A stretch of DNA of 64,000 bases from Massilia sp. Leaf139. Its GTDB lineage: Bacteria > Pseudomonadota > Gammaproteobacteria > Burkholderiales > Burkholderiaceae_D. Both the position numbers and the translations under genes were made by a program. The notes under the pieces were generated by a model that saw nothing but the letters and a program-made list of their open reading frames with translations, had not been told where the DNA came from and did not search any database. Shown here piece after piece: positions 27,393 through 36,054 of the stretch. Every line of letters starts with the position of its first letter. Within the stretch, counting starts at the first letter, position 1. The DNA lies in NCBI RefSeq assembly GCF_001424165.1, contig NZ_LMOJ01000002.1:62001-126000 (forward strand), given 5' to 3'.

Positions 27393-27968
27393 TCAAAACC
27401 CGAACCCTTGCCCGGCCCCCATCAGCGTCGCCATCCCCAGCCCCATGAAGATCACCGCCGCGATCCCGTGCACCAGCGCCAGCGGCACCTTGTTCGCGAT
27501 GCGCTCGCCGAACAGCACGGCCGGCACATTCGCGATCATCATGCCCAGCGTGGTGCCTGCCACCACGGCGGCGATCTCGGTATAGCGCGCGGCCAGGGCC
27601 ACGGTGGCGACCTGGGTCTTGTCGCCCATCTCGGCGACAAAGAAGGCGAGCAGCGTCGTCATGAAGACGCCGAACTTGGCGAACGAGGCTTCGGTCTCGT
27701 CGATCTGGTCGGGGATCATCGCCCAGATCGCCATGCCGAGGAAGGAGAGGCCCAGCACCCAGCGCATTACGGAAGGGCCGAGCAGTTCGCTCACCAGGGC
27801 GCCGACGGCGGCGGCAAAGGCGTGGTTGAGCAGGGTGGCGATGAAGATGCCGAGGATGATCGGCAGCGGGCGGCGAAAACGGGCGGCCAGCAGGAAGGCG
27901 AGGAGCTGCGTCTTGTCGCCGATTTCAGCGAGGGCGACGATGCCGGTTGCGACAAGAAAGGCATCCAT
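27393..27968 (-). CDS. TMEM165/GDT1 (UPF0016) family cation transporter
   Basis: This 191-aa membrane protein of about six helices has the two family signatures EIGDKTQLLAF and EMGDKTQVATV, one in each inverted half. Family members export Mn2+ or exchange Ca2+/Mn2+ for protons; the bacterial members act mainly in manganese homeostasis. ATG 27968 starts the first helix (MDAFLVATGIVALAEIGDKTQ); the longer frame to 28040 runs into a short tandem repeat. I looked for a manganese riboswitch upstream and saw none. Confidence 0.9.
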   Translation of the reverse strand: MDAFLVATGIVALAEIGDKTQLLAFLLAARFRRPLPIILGIFIATLLNHAFAAAVGALVSELLGPSVMRWVLGLSFLGMAIWAMIPDQIDETEASFAKFGVFMTTLLAFFVAEMGDKTQVATVALAARYTEIAAVVAGTTLGMMIANVPAVLFGERIANKVPLALVHGIAAVIFMGLGMATLMGAGQGFGF

Positions 27969-28031
27969 GGGAGCAGCGGATAAATACGTGATCAAGGCAG
28001 AGCGCGCATCATAGCAGAGCCGGCCTCGGCG

Positions 28032-28071
28032 CAGCGTCACTCAGCGTCACTCAGTGTCACTCAGTGTCAAT
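28032..28071. repeat. Short tandem repeat, four copies of 10 bp
   Basis: Units CAGCGTCACT, CAGCGTCACT, CAGTGTCACT and CAGTGTCAAT follow one another. They lie in the divergent space between the TMEM165-family and M1 peptidase genes, within reach of both promoters. Confidence 0.8.
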
Positions 28072-28154
28072 ACAGGCGTAAGGGCGCGCTTTCGCGGCCG
28101 CGGCGCGCATGCTATTCTTCTCGCGCCTCCGCTCTGCCATTCACCATCAAGCAC

Positions 28155-30005
28155 ATGACCAGCTCCCTCCTGCGCGCCACCGCCTGCGCCATTCTCGGCC
28201 TGCACGGCGCCACCGCCTTTGCCTTCGACCCGCTCAGCTATGCCAATGTGGAACAGGTCAAAACGCGCGCCCTGCACCTCGACCTGAAAGCCGATTTCAA
28301 GAAGAAGACGCTGGCCGGCCACGCCGAACTGACGCTCGACTGGCTCGACAAGGACGCGCGCCGCCTCGTGCTCGACACGCGCGAACTGGCCATCTCGAAG
28401 ATCGAAGCCCAGGACGCGCGCGGCCGCTGGACGCCGGTGCACTACACGCTGGCCCCGTTCGACAAGGAGAAGGGCCAGGCCCTGCGCATCGACCTGGCGG
28501 CGCAGGCGCCGAAGGTGCGCATCCACTACCGCACCGCGCCCACCGCCAGTGCCCTGCAATGGCTGACGCCCGCGCAGACCCTGTCGGGCAAGCGTCCCTT
28601 CATGTTCAGCCAGTCGCAGTCGATCAACGCCCGTTCCTGGGCGCCGGTGCAGGACACGCCCGCGGTGCGCTTCACCTACACGGCCCGCATCGACGCGCCG
28701 GAAGGCCTGCGCGTCGTGATGAGCGCCGATAACGACCCCAAGGCGACGGGGAAGGGAGGCTGGAAGTTCAGCATGCCGCAGCCGATTCCTTCGTACCTGC
28801 TGGCGATCGGCATCGGCGAACTGGAGGCACGTACGCTGGGCGGACGCACCGGCGTCTACGCCGAACCGAAACGGATCGAGGCCGCCGCCTACGAACTGGC
28901 CGACACCGAGAAGATGGTCGCCGCCGCCGAATCGCTCTACGGCCCGTATCGCTGGGGACGCTACGACATGCTGGTGCTGCCGCCTTCGTTCCCGATCGGC
29001 GGCATGGAAAATCCGCGCCTGACCTTCCTGACGCCGACCATGATCGCGGGCGACCGCAGCCTGGTCGACCTGATCGCCCACGAACTGGCGCACAGCTGGT
29101 CGGGCAACCTGGTTACCAACGCCTCGTGGAAGCACTGGTGGCTGAACGAAGGTTTTACGACCTACGTGACGACGCGCATCCTCGAAAAGCTGTATGGCGA
29201 AGAAGTCGCCACCATGAACCTGCAGCTCGAGCAGGAAGAGGCGATCGCCTCGCTGGCGGAGATCTCGAAAGAGAAGCAGGCGCTGCTCACGCGCGACCCG
29301 GATACCTCGTCCGCCACCTACACCAGCGAAGACCTGGCCTACCCGAAGGGCGCCTGGCTGCTGCGCACCCTGGAGCAGCGCGCCGGCCGCGCCGTGTTCG
29401 ATCCCTTCCTGCGCGGCTGGTTCGACGGCCATGCCTTCCAGAGCGTGACGACCGAACAGTTCGTCGCCTACCTGCGCACCAATCTGCTGGCGAAGCACCC
29501 GCAGGTGATGAGCGAGGCCGAACTCGACGAGTGGCTGTACGGCCCCGGCATTCCGGCCGGCGCCAAGTACGCAAGCTCGCAGCGCCTGGTGGCGCTCGAT
29601 GCGACGACCGCCGCCTGGCTGAAGGGCACGCTGCCGACCGCGCAGCTCGACACCAAAGGCTGGAGCGCGCTCGAGTGGATGAAGTTTTTGAACGACATCG
29701 ACAACAAGGCCGACGCCGCCCGATTAAAAGAGCTCGACGCCGCCTTCGGCCTGGCCAAGACCGGCAACAACGAAGTCGCCTTCCGCTTCTACCGCGCGGC
29801 CGTGCACGCCGGCTACCGCGCCGTGCGCCCGCAGCTGCAGGCTTTCCTGATGAGCGTCGGCCGCCAGAAGTTCGTGGTGCCGCTGTATGCGGCGCTGCGC
29901 GCGAATGCGGAGGATCGTGCCTGGGCCGAAAACGTCTACAAAACCGCGCGCGAGCGCTATCACCCGGAAACGCAGGGTAGCGTCGACCGCGCGCTGACGA
30001 AATAA
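28155..30005 (+). CDS. M1-family metallopeptidase (leukotriene A4 hydrolase-like aminopeptidase)
   Basis: This zinc aminopeptidase of 616 aa begins with a signal peptide (SSLLRATACAILGLHGATAFA), so it is exported. The exopeptidase motif GGMENPRLTF and the zinc motif HELAHSW (about 309-315) with the second ligand in NEGFTTYV are complete. The C-terminal helical domain of the LTA4H/cold-active aminopeptidase type is present (about 470-610). It removes N-terminal residues from peptides. The next gene, a serine hydrolase, begins about 60 bp after its stop on the same strand. Confidence 0.94.
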   Translation: MTSSLLRATACAILGLHGATAFAFDPLSYANVEQVKTRALHLDLKADFKKKTLAGHAELTLDWLDKDARRLVLDTRELAISKIEAQDARGRWTPVHYTLAPFDKEKGQALRIDLAAQAPKVRIHYRTAPTASALQWLTPAQTLSGKRPFMFSQSQSINARSWAPVQDTPAVRFTYTARIDAPEGLRVVMSADNDPKATGKGGWKFSMPQPIPSYLLAIGIGELEARTLGGRTGVYAEPKRIEAAAYELADTEKMVAAAESLYGPYRWGRYDMLVLPPSFPIGGMENPRLTFLTPTMIAGDRSLVDLIAHELAHSWSGNLVTNASWKHWWLNEGFTTYVTTRILEKLYGEEVATMNLQLEQEEAIASLAEISKEKQALLTRDPDTSSATYTSEDLAYPKGAWLLRTLEQRAGRAVFDPFLRGWFDGHAFQSVTTEQFVAYLRTNLLAKHPQVMSEAELDEWLYGPGIPAGAKYASSQRLVALDATTAAWLKGTLPTAQLDTKGWSALEWMKFLNDIDNKADAARLKELDAAFGLAKTGNNEVAFRFYRAAVHAGYRAVRPQLQAFLMSVGRQKFVVPLYAALRANAEDRAWAENVYKTARERYHPETQGSVDRALTK

Positions 30006-30067
30006 GCAGAAAAGTAAGCAGATGAGCCAAGGGCCGGGAGACGGCCCGTTTAACAAGGACTAGAAGA

Positions 30068-31702
30068 GTGCAACCCATGAACCGCATTGCAGCCGCGATC
30101 CTGATCGCGTTTTCCGCCCTCGGCGCCCACGCCATCGCGCAGACGACCGCAGCGCCGGCGGCGTCGGCCGTCGCCCCGGCCTACGACCTCGAACAGGACG
30201 TCACCCGCGTGATGAAAGCCTTCGACGTGCCCGGCATTGCGATCGCCGTCGTCAAGGATGGACAAGTCATCGCCGCGCGCGGCTTCGGCGTCCGCAAGCT
30301 CGGCGAGCCGGCCAAGGTCGACGGCCAGACCCTGTTCGAGATCGCCTCCAACTCGAAAGCGTTTACGGCCGCCGCGCTGGCGATGCTGGTCGACGAGGGC
30401 AAGCTGAAATGGGACGACCCGGTGGTCAAACACCTGCCGGACTTCCAGATGTACGACGCCTACGTGACGCGCGAAATGACGGTGCGCGACCTGCTGACCC
30501 ACCGCAGCGGCCTGGGCCTCGGGGCGGGCGATTTGCTGTGGTGGCCGACGACGAACTTCAGCACCGACGAGATCATCGAGCGCCTGCGCTATGTAAAACC
30601 GGCGACCAGCTTCCGCAACAGCTATGCCTACGACAACCTGCTGTATATCGTGGCCGGCAAGATCATCGCCCGGAAGTCCGGTAAAACCTGGGGCGACACG
30701 GTGCGCGAGCGCATCCTGAAGCCCGTCGGCATGAATACGACCACCACCAGCCTGGCCGAAAACGCCGGCAACCCGAACGCCTCCAACGCGCACAGCAAGA
30801 TCAACGACAAGATCGCCGCCGTGAAGTCCATGCCGGTCGATAACGCGGTCGGTGCGGTCGGCATCAATACCAATGCCGAGGACATCGCCAAGTGGATGAA
30901 GGTGCTGCTCGACGGCGGCCGTATCCAGGGTGCCAAGGGCGCGGACGGCAAGGAGCTGCGCCTGTGGAGCGAGGCGCAGTCGCGCGAGATGTGGACGGCG
31001 CAGACGCCGATGAAGATCAGCCAGCCGAAAGGCCCGCTGGCGGCGGCGCGTCCGAACTTCTACGCCTACGGCCTGGGCTTCCAGCTGCGCGACTACAAGG
31101 GCCAGCTGGTCGCCATGCACGGCGGCGCGCTGCAGGGCTTCTATTCGCGCGTGCTGCTGGTGCCGGAATCGAAGCTGGGCGTGGCCATCCTCACCAATGC
31201 GGAAAGCGGCGGCTCCCTGAATGCCCTGCAATACCGCCTGCTCGACCAGTACATGACGGGCAGTGCGCCGACCGACTGGATCAAGCTGATCGCCGACGAC
31301 GAAGACCGCAGGCACAGCGAGGAACTGGCGCGCCTGAAGAAGACCTCGACCACGCGCGTCGCTGCCTCGAAGCCCTCGCTGGCGCTGGCGTCCTACGAAG
31401 GCCAGTACACCGATCCGTGGTATGGCGCCATGACCATCAAGCGCGAGGGCAAGAAGATGATCCTGTCGTTTACGCGCACGCCGGATCTCACCGGCGAGAT
31501 GGAGCACTTCCAGCACGACACCTTCATCGTGCGCTGGAAGGAGCGTAACTTCAACGCCGACGCCTACGTCACCTTCGCGCTGGATCACGAAGGCGCTATC
31601 GAGCATGTGAAGATGAAGGCGGTGTCGACCGAGACCGACTTCAGCTACGACTTCCACGATTTGCTGTTCACGCCGGTGAAACCGGCGAAGGCGAAGCTGT
31701 AA
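30068..31702 (+). CDS. Serine hydrolase, beta-lactamase class C / penicillin-binding protein-like, with DUF3471 tail
   Basis: This exported 544-aa serine hydrolase has a signal peptide (ILIAFSALGAHAIAQ) and a beta-lactamase-fold domain (about 45-385) with the nucleophile motif SNSK in FEIASNSKAFTAA and the YxN motif in SYAYDNLLY. A C-terminal DUF3471-type domain (about 430-535) has YEGQYTDPWYGAMTI. Such proteins are esterases or D-amino-acid/peptide hydrolases more often than true beta-lactamases. GTG 30068 has AAGGA 8 bp upstream; ATG 30077 is an alternative three codons in. A clean terminator follows. Confidence 0.9.
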   Translation: MQPMNRIAAAILIAFSALGAHAIAQTTAAPAASAVAPAYDLEQDVTRVMKAFDVPGIAIAVVKDGQVIAARGFGVRKLGEPAKVDGQTLFEIASNSKAFTAAALAMLVDEGKLKWDDPVVKHLPDFQMYDAYVTREMTVRDLLTHRSGLGLGAGDLLWWPTTNFSTDEIIERLRYVKPATSFRNSYAYDNLLYIVAGKIIARKSGKTWGDTVRERILKPVGMNTTTTSLAENAGNPNASNAHSKINDKIAAVKSMPVDNAVGAVGINTNAEDIAKWMKVLLDGGRIQGAKGADGKELRLWSEAQSREMWTAQTPMKISQPKGPLAAARPNFYAYGLGFQLRDYKGQLVAMHGGALQGFYSRVLLVPESKLGVAILTNAESGGSLNALQYRLLDQYMTGSAPTDWIKLIADDEDRRHSEELARLKKTSTTRVAASKPSLALASYEGQYTDPWYGAMTIKREGKKMILSFTRTPDLTGEMEHFQHDTFIVRWKERNFNADAYVTFALDHEGAIEHVKMKAVSTETDFSYDFHDLLFTPVKPAKAKL

Positions 31703-31708
31703 AACAGA

Positions 31709-31733
31709 ACGGGGCCGCGGCCCCGTTTTTTTT
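31709..31733 (+). terminator. Rho-independent terminator after the serine hydrolase gene
   Basis: AACGGGGCC / GGCCCCGTT arms with almost no loop are followed by T8. Confidence 0.9.
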
Positions 31734-31756
31734 ACCTCTGTGCCGGCGTGCGTCGA

Positions 31757-31838
31757 ACACGTGGGCACGGGGACCCACCCTACACGGCTCTACGTCGCCG
31801 TCAAGCCGTGTAGGGTGGGCGCCCCGAGCCCACGCGGT
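31757..31838. repeat. REP-like inverted pair, copy D
   Basis: Two facing units contain GTAGGGTGGG and CCCACCCTAC, with the outer edge CACGTGGGC / GCCCACGCG. The middle is an AGCCGTGTAGGG / CCCTACACGGCT pair separated by 15 bp. Core bases differ from the other copies. It lies between the convergent hydrolase and methyltransferase genes. Confidence 0.75.
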
Positions 31839-31857
31839 TTGCGGAGTCAACCGGCCA

Positions 31858-32640
31858 TCATTGCTTCACGAACTTCAAGGTCATCCGGTCGCTCTCGCCG
31901 ATCGCCATGTACTTCTCGCGATCCTTGTCCTTGTTGGCCAGCACCGGCGGCAGCGTCCACACGCCCTTCTCATGATTTGCCGTGTCCTTCGGATTGGCGT
32001 TCACTTCCGATTTGCCGGCCAGCTTGAAGCCCGCGCTCTCGGCCATCTTGATGACATAAGCCTCGTGCATATAGCCGCTCGAGGCCTTTTCGTCCTGCTG
32101 CATCGCAGCCGGCAGGCGGTGCTCGACCACGCCCAGCACGCCGCCCGGCTTCAAGACCTTGTGGATCTCTTTAAACGTCGTCTGCAGTGCTGCCTCGCCA
32201 TTGCCGACCCAGTTGTGCAGGTTGCGGAAGGTGAGCACCATGTCTGCGCTGCCCGCCGGGGCGATCTCGTAACGGCTCGGCGGCTCGAACACGGCGGTGA
32301 CGGCCTTGCCGTACAGGGCCGGATTGGCGTCGAGCTTGGCGCGCAAGGCTTGCGCGCCCTTTTTCTCGGGCGCCTGGCCGGCGGCGATGTACTTGCCCTT
32401 GTCGCGCAGGTAGGGCGCCAGGATCTCGGTGTACCAGCCGCCGCCCGGCACCAGTTCGACCACCGTCATGGTCGGCTTGATGCCGAAGAAGGTCAGGGTT
32501 TCGTAAGGATGGCGGGCGCCGTCGCGGGCGGCGTTGGTGGCGCGGTGTTCGCCGGCGATGACGGCTTTCAGGGCGTCGTCGGCCTGCACGGCGCCGGCGG
32601 CGCTCGCGGCCAGCAGGGCGGCCAGGATCAGTCGTTTCAT
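31858..32640 (-). CDS. SAM-dependent methyltransferase-like protein with a signal peptide
   Basis: This 260-aa protein has a Rossmann-type class I methyltransferase core: motif I VVELVPGGGWYTEILAPYL, the motif II/III region (AAGQAPEKK), and ADMVLTFRNLHNWVG. Unusually, the N-terminus MKRLILAALLAASAAGAVQADD is a standard Sec signal peptide, so the protein should be periplasmic, where SAM is not known to be available. Similar signal-bearing methyltransferase-like proteins are common in proteobacterial annotations without known function. It is divergent from the tldD operon, and a short common region lies between them. Confidence 0.82.
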   Translation of the reverse strand: MKRLILAALLAASAAGAVQADDALKAVIAGEHRATNAARDGARHPYETLTFFGIKPTMTVVELVPGGGWYTEILAPYLRDKGKYIAAGQAPEKKGAQALRAKLDANPALYGKAVTAVFEPPSRYEIAPAGSADMVLTFRNLHNWVGNGEAALQTTFKEIHKVLKPGGVLGVVEHRLPAAMQQDEKASSGYMHEAYVIKMAESAGFKLAGKSEVNANPKDTANHEKGVWTLPPVLANKDKDREKYMAIGESDRMTLKFVKQ

Positions 32641-32748
32641 GGGTCGGTGTCTCCGTAGGGGTTATGGGCCGGTGGCCGCGGTGGCCGTTGCCGCGCCGAT
32701 GATCGAACAAGCAACCCGGCCAGTCAAGCGAAACCGGTGCATATGCAC

Positions 32749-32803
32749 TGTCCGGCGGGTGTCCGGGCGGACAGGCGGACACCTGGTGGACAACGTACGT
32801 ACG
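32749..32803. promoter_or_regulatory. Putative activator sites (TGTCCG/CGGACA cluster) upstream of the tldD operon
   Basis: TGTCCG occurs at 32749 and 32760, CGGACA at 32768 and 32776, and TGGACA at 32787. TGTCCG-GG-CGGACA (32760-32773) is a compact dyad, and GTGTCCG/CGGACAC (32759-32782) is a wider one. The element CGTACGTACG follows at 32794-32803. The cluster lies 45-100 bp before a GG-N10-GC promoter, the usual position for sigma-54 activators. The same words occur at 60632-60687. Confidence 0.65.
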
Positions 32804-32847
32804 CCCAAAAACCGCATACCACAGCCAGTTCGCAGCCACTTTGCGAC

Positions 32848-32862
32848 TGGTATAAAGATTGC
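32848..32862 (+). promoter_or_regulatory. Putative sigma-54 promoter of the tldD operon
   Basis: TGGTATA-AAGA-TTGC fits the GG-N10-GC spacing with the invariant TGG and TTGC blocks; the middle of the -24 box departs from the consensus TGGCACG. It is about 130 bp before the tldD start. Support comes mainly from the activator-like dyads upstream. Confidence 0.55.
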
Positions 32863-32992
32863 CTATTCAAAATCATTGGTTGCTGCTAATGTTTAACGGT
32901 TTGCCATTCAGGTAATGCGCGATGGCACCACGAGTTCACCACATACATATGCGGCTGCGCCGCCCCCGAAGAAGCGGAATTCAGGAGACAGC

Positions 32993-34630
32993 ATGGAACG
33001 TCGTACTTTCCTCAACATCAGCACGCTGGCCTTTGGCTCGATGCTCATTCCCGTCGCCGGCCGTGCGATCGCGGCCGAAGAACTGCTCAGCCCCATGGCC
33101 GTCGCCGCCAAGAAGGCCCTGGCCGACACCGCGCTGAACGCCGCCACCAAGGCCGGCGCTTCCTACTGCGACGTGCGCATCGGGCGCTATCTGAACCAGT
33201 TCGTTACCACCCGTGACCTGAACGTCGAGAACGTCGTCAATACCGAATCGGCCGGCGTCGGCGTGCGCGTGATCTGCAACGGCGCCTATGGCTTTGCCGC
33301 CACCTCGGACATGACCCCGGACGGCATCGCCGGCGCGGCGCGCCAGGCAGTGGCCATCGCCAAGGCCAACGCCAAGCTGCAGACCGAGCCGGTGCGTCTT
33401 GCACCGGTCAAGGGCGTGGGCGAGGTGAGCTGGGCGACGCCGTACAAGAAAGACTGGCGCGCGGTGCCGATCAAGGAAAAGGCCGAGCTGCTGATCGCGG
33501 CGAACAAGGCCGGCATGGACAGCGGCGCCAACTTCATGCAGTCGATGCTGTTCCAAGTGAACCAGCAGAAGTATTTCGCGTCGACCGACGGCTCCTACAT
33601 CGACCAGGATCTGCACCGCCTGTGGGCGCCGTTCAGCGCCACCGCGGTCGACAAGGCCAGCGGCAAGTTCCGTTCGAGGCAAGGCCTGGGTGCGCCGGTC
33701 GGCATGGGCTACGAATACCTGGACGCGCGTCCGGAGCACAAGGTCAAGGCCGCCGGCGGCGTCGCCACGCTCTACACGAATTCGTACGACATGATCGAGG
33801 ACGCGCGCGCCGCCGGCCGCGACGCCAAGCGTAAGCTCACCGCGAAATCGGTCACCCCGGGCAAGTACGACCTGATGCTCTCGCCGGAACACCTGTTCCT
33901 GACCATCCATGAATCGGTCGGCCACCCGACGGAACTCGACCGCGTGCTCGGCTACGAAGCCAACTACGCCGGCACCAGCTTCGCCACCCTCGACAAGTGG
34001 GAAACCAAGAAATTCAAGTACGGCTCCGAGATCGTCAACCTGTACGCCGACAAGACCACCCCTGGTTCGCTGGGCGCCGTCGCCTACGACGACGAAGGCG
34101 TGCGCTGCAAGCAGTGGGACATCATCAAGGACGGCATCCTGGTCAACTACCAGGCCACGCGCGACCAGGCCCACATCATCGGCGAGAAGGAATCGCACGG
34201 CTGCTCGTATGCGGACTCGTGGAGCAACGTCCAGTTCCAGCGCATGCCGAACGTGTCGCTGGCGGCCGGTAAAAAGAAGATGAGCCCGGACGACATGGTC
34301 AAGGGCATCAAGAAGGGCATCTACATCGTCGGCGACGGTTCGTTCTCGATCGACCAGCAGCGCTACAACTTCCAGTTCGGCGGCCAGCTGTTCTACGAAA
34401 TCAAGGACGGCAAGATCGGGCAAATGCTGGAAGACGTCGCCTACCAGGCCAACACCCAGGAATTCTGGACGGCCTGCGCCGGCATCTGCGACGAGCGCGA
34501 CTGGCGCATGGGCGGCTCCTTCTTCGACGGCAAGGGCCAGCCGCCGCAGATCAGCATCGTCTCGCACGGTTCCTCGACCGCGCGTTTCAACGGCATCAAC
34601 GTGATCAACACCGCCCGCAAGATCGGCTAA
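32993..34630 (+). CDS. TldD-like metallopeptidase subunit with Tat signal (copy 1)
   Basis: TldD is the zinc-bearing subunit of the TldD/TldE peptidase, which in E. coli matures microcin B17 and degrades unfolded peptides. This 545-aa protein has the HExxxH zinc motif HESVGHPTE (His306-His311) and the C-terminal TldD/PmbA region (IIGEKESHGCSYADSW, CDERDWRMGGSFFDGKGQ). The N-terminus MERRTFLNIST plus a hydrophobic stretch ending AIAAEE is a twin-arginine (Tat) signal, whereas E. coli TldD is cytoplasmic and about 480 aa. ATG 32993 follows AGGAGA by 5 bp. It is the first gene of a ten-gene operon, 8 bp before its TldE partner. Confidence 0.9.
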   Translation: MERRTFLNISTLAFGSMLIPVAGRAIAAEELLSPMAVAAKKALADTALNAATKAGASYCDVRIGRYLNQFVTTRDLNVENVVNTESAGVGVRVICNGAYGFAATSDMTPDGIAGAARQAVAIAKANAKLQTEPVRLAPVKGVGEVSWATPYKKDWRAVPIKEKAELLIAANKAGMDSGANFMQSMLFQVNQQKYFASTDGSYIDQDLHRLWAPFSATAVDKASGKFRSRQGLGAPVGMGYEYLDARPEHKVKAAGGVATLYTNSYDMIEDARAAGRDAKRKLTAKSVTPGKYDLMLSPEHLFLTIHESVGHPTELDRVLGYEANYAGTSFATLDKWETKKFKYGSEIVNLYADKTTPGSLGAVAYDDEGVRCKQWDIIKDGILVNYQATRDQAHIIGEKESHGCSYADSWSNVQFQRMPNVSLAAGKKKMSPDDMVKGIKKGIYIVGDGSFSIDQQRYNFQFGGQLFYEIKDGKIGQMLEDVAYQANTQEFWTACAGICDERDWRMGGSFFDGKGQPPQISIVSHGSSTARFNGINVINTARKIG

Positions 34631-34638
34631 GGAAGACC

Positions 34639-35973
34639 ATGACCATCCTGACCCAGGAACAAACCAAACGCATCTGCGACCGCGTGCTGTCGCTCTCGAA
34701 GGCCGACGAATGCATCGTCAGCATCGGTGGTGAACGCAACGGCAACATCCGCTTCGCGCGCAATGCCGTCTCGACCGCCGGCCTGACCGACGACACCACG
34801 CTCACCGTGCGCGTCGCCTTCGGCAAGCGCCAGGGCACGGCCACCATCAACGAGTTCGACGACAAATCGCTGGAAAAGGCCGTGCGCCGCGCCGAAGACC
34901 TGGCGCGCCTGGCCCCGGAAAATCCGGAGTTCATGCCGACCGTTTCGAAGCAGCAGTACAAGGCCTCGAACACCTTCGTCCAAAAGACCGCCGACATCGA
35001 CCCCGAGATCCGCGCCCAGGCCGCCGCCTACGCGATCGAGGCCTGCCGCAAGAAGGGCCTGGTCAGCGCCGGCTTCCTGACCGACACCACCTCCTTCCAG
35101 ACGGTGGCCAATTCGAACGGCGTGTTCGGCCACCAGGCTTCGACCTCGCTCGACTTCACCTGCACCATCCGCACCGAAGACGGCCGCGGTTCGGGCTGGG
35201 TGCGCCGCTCGGCGCGCGACCTGGCGCGCTTCGACCCGCGTGAAGCGGCCGATGTCGCCATCGAAAAGGCGCTGCGTTCGGTCGATGCCAAGGCGCTGGA
35301 GCCGGGCCGCTATACCGTCATCCTGGAACCGGCCGCCACCAGCGACCTGATGAACTTCATGATGAACGGTTTCAATGCGCGCAACACCGACGAGGGCCGC
35401 AGCTTCCTGTCGAAGAAGGGTGGCCTGAACCGCGTCGGCGACAAGCTGTTCGACCAGCAGGTCAACATCTGGTCGGATCCCTGGGATCCGCTGGTGCCGG
35501 TGCTGCCATGGGATCAGAACATGCTGCCGCGCGAGCGCCAGCAGTGGATCAAGGACGGCCGCGTGGCCGACCTCGAGTACTCGCTGTACTGGGCCAAGCA
35601 GAAGAACAAGCGCGCCATCGGCAGCGCCGGCAACTACATCATGGGCGGCAGCGACAAGAGCCTCGACGAGCTGATCGCCAACACCAAGAAGGGCGTGCTG
35701 GTCACCCGTACCTGGTACATCCGCATGGTCGACCCGCAATCGGTGGCGCTGACCGGCCTGACCCGCGACGGCACCTTCTATGTCGAGAACGGCAAGGTCA
35801 AGCACCCCATTAAAAACTTCCGCTTCAACGAGAGCCCGGTCTCGATGCTCAACAACATCGAGGAAATCGGCAAGTCGGTGGTGCTCGGCGGCGACGAAGG
35901 CCCGAACCCGATGGTGGTGCCGGCGATGAAGGTACGCGACTTCAATTTCACCTCGCTGTCGGACGCGGTTTGA
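34639..35973 (+). CDS. TldE/PmbA-like subunit (copy 1)
   Basis: This 444-aa protein is the partner subunit of TldD. It has the N-terminal TldD/PmbA fold (RFARNAVSTAG), VANSNGVFGHQAS and a C-terminal TRTWYIRMVDPQSVALTGLTRDGTFYVENGKVKHPIKNFRFNES-type region typical of PmbA/TldE. No HExxxH is present, as expected for the non-catalytic subunit. It has no signal peptide, although its presumed partner has a Tat signal, so it may be carried out with TldD as a folded complex or act in the cytoplasm. It sits 8 bp after copy-1 tldD. Confidence 0.9.
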   Translation: MTILTQEQTKRICDRVLSLSKADECIVSIGGERNGNIRFARNAVSTAGLTDDTTLTVRVAFGKRQGTATINEFDDKSLEKAVRRAEDLARLAPENPEFMPTVSKQQYKASNTFVQKTADIDPEIRAQAAAYAIEACRKKGLVSAGFLTDTTSFQTVANSNGVFGHQASTSLDFTCTIRTEDGRGSGWVRRSARDLARFDPREAADVAIEKALRSVDAKALEPGRYTVILEPAATSDLMNFMMNGFNARNTDEGRSFLSKKGGLNRVGDKLFDQQVNIWSDPWDPLVPVLPWDQNMLPRERQQWIKDGRVADLEYSLYWAKQKNKRAIGSAGNYIMGGSDKSLDELIANTKKGVLVTRTWYIRMVDPQSVALTGLTRDGTFYVENGKVKHPIKNFRFNESPVSMLNNIEEIGKSVVLGGDEGPNPMVVPAMKVRDFNFTSLSDAV

Positions 35974-36054
35974 TGATTGTGCGGTGGACGGCGGCGCCGT
36001 CCACCGTACGCGGAAACGCCGCGTGACGATCGACACCGCGGCAACGGAGACACA

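Noticed and set aside
27969-28154. Manganese (yybP-ykoY) riboswitch before the TMEM165 gene
   Set aside because: This transporter family is sometimes preceded by one, but the conserved core and paired helices are not visible; only a 10-bp tandem repeat is present.
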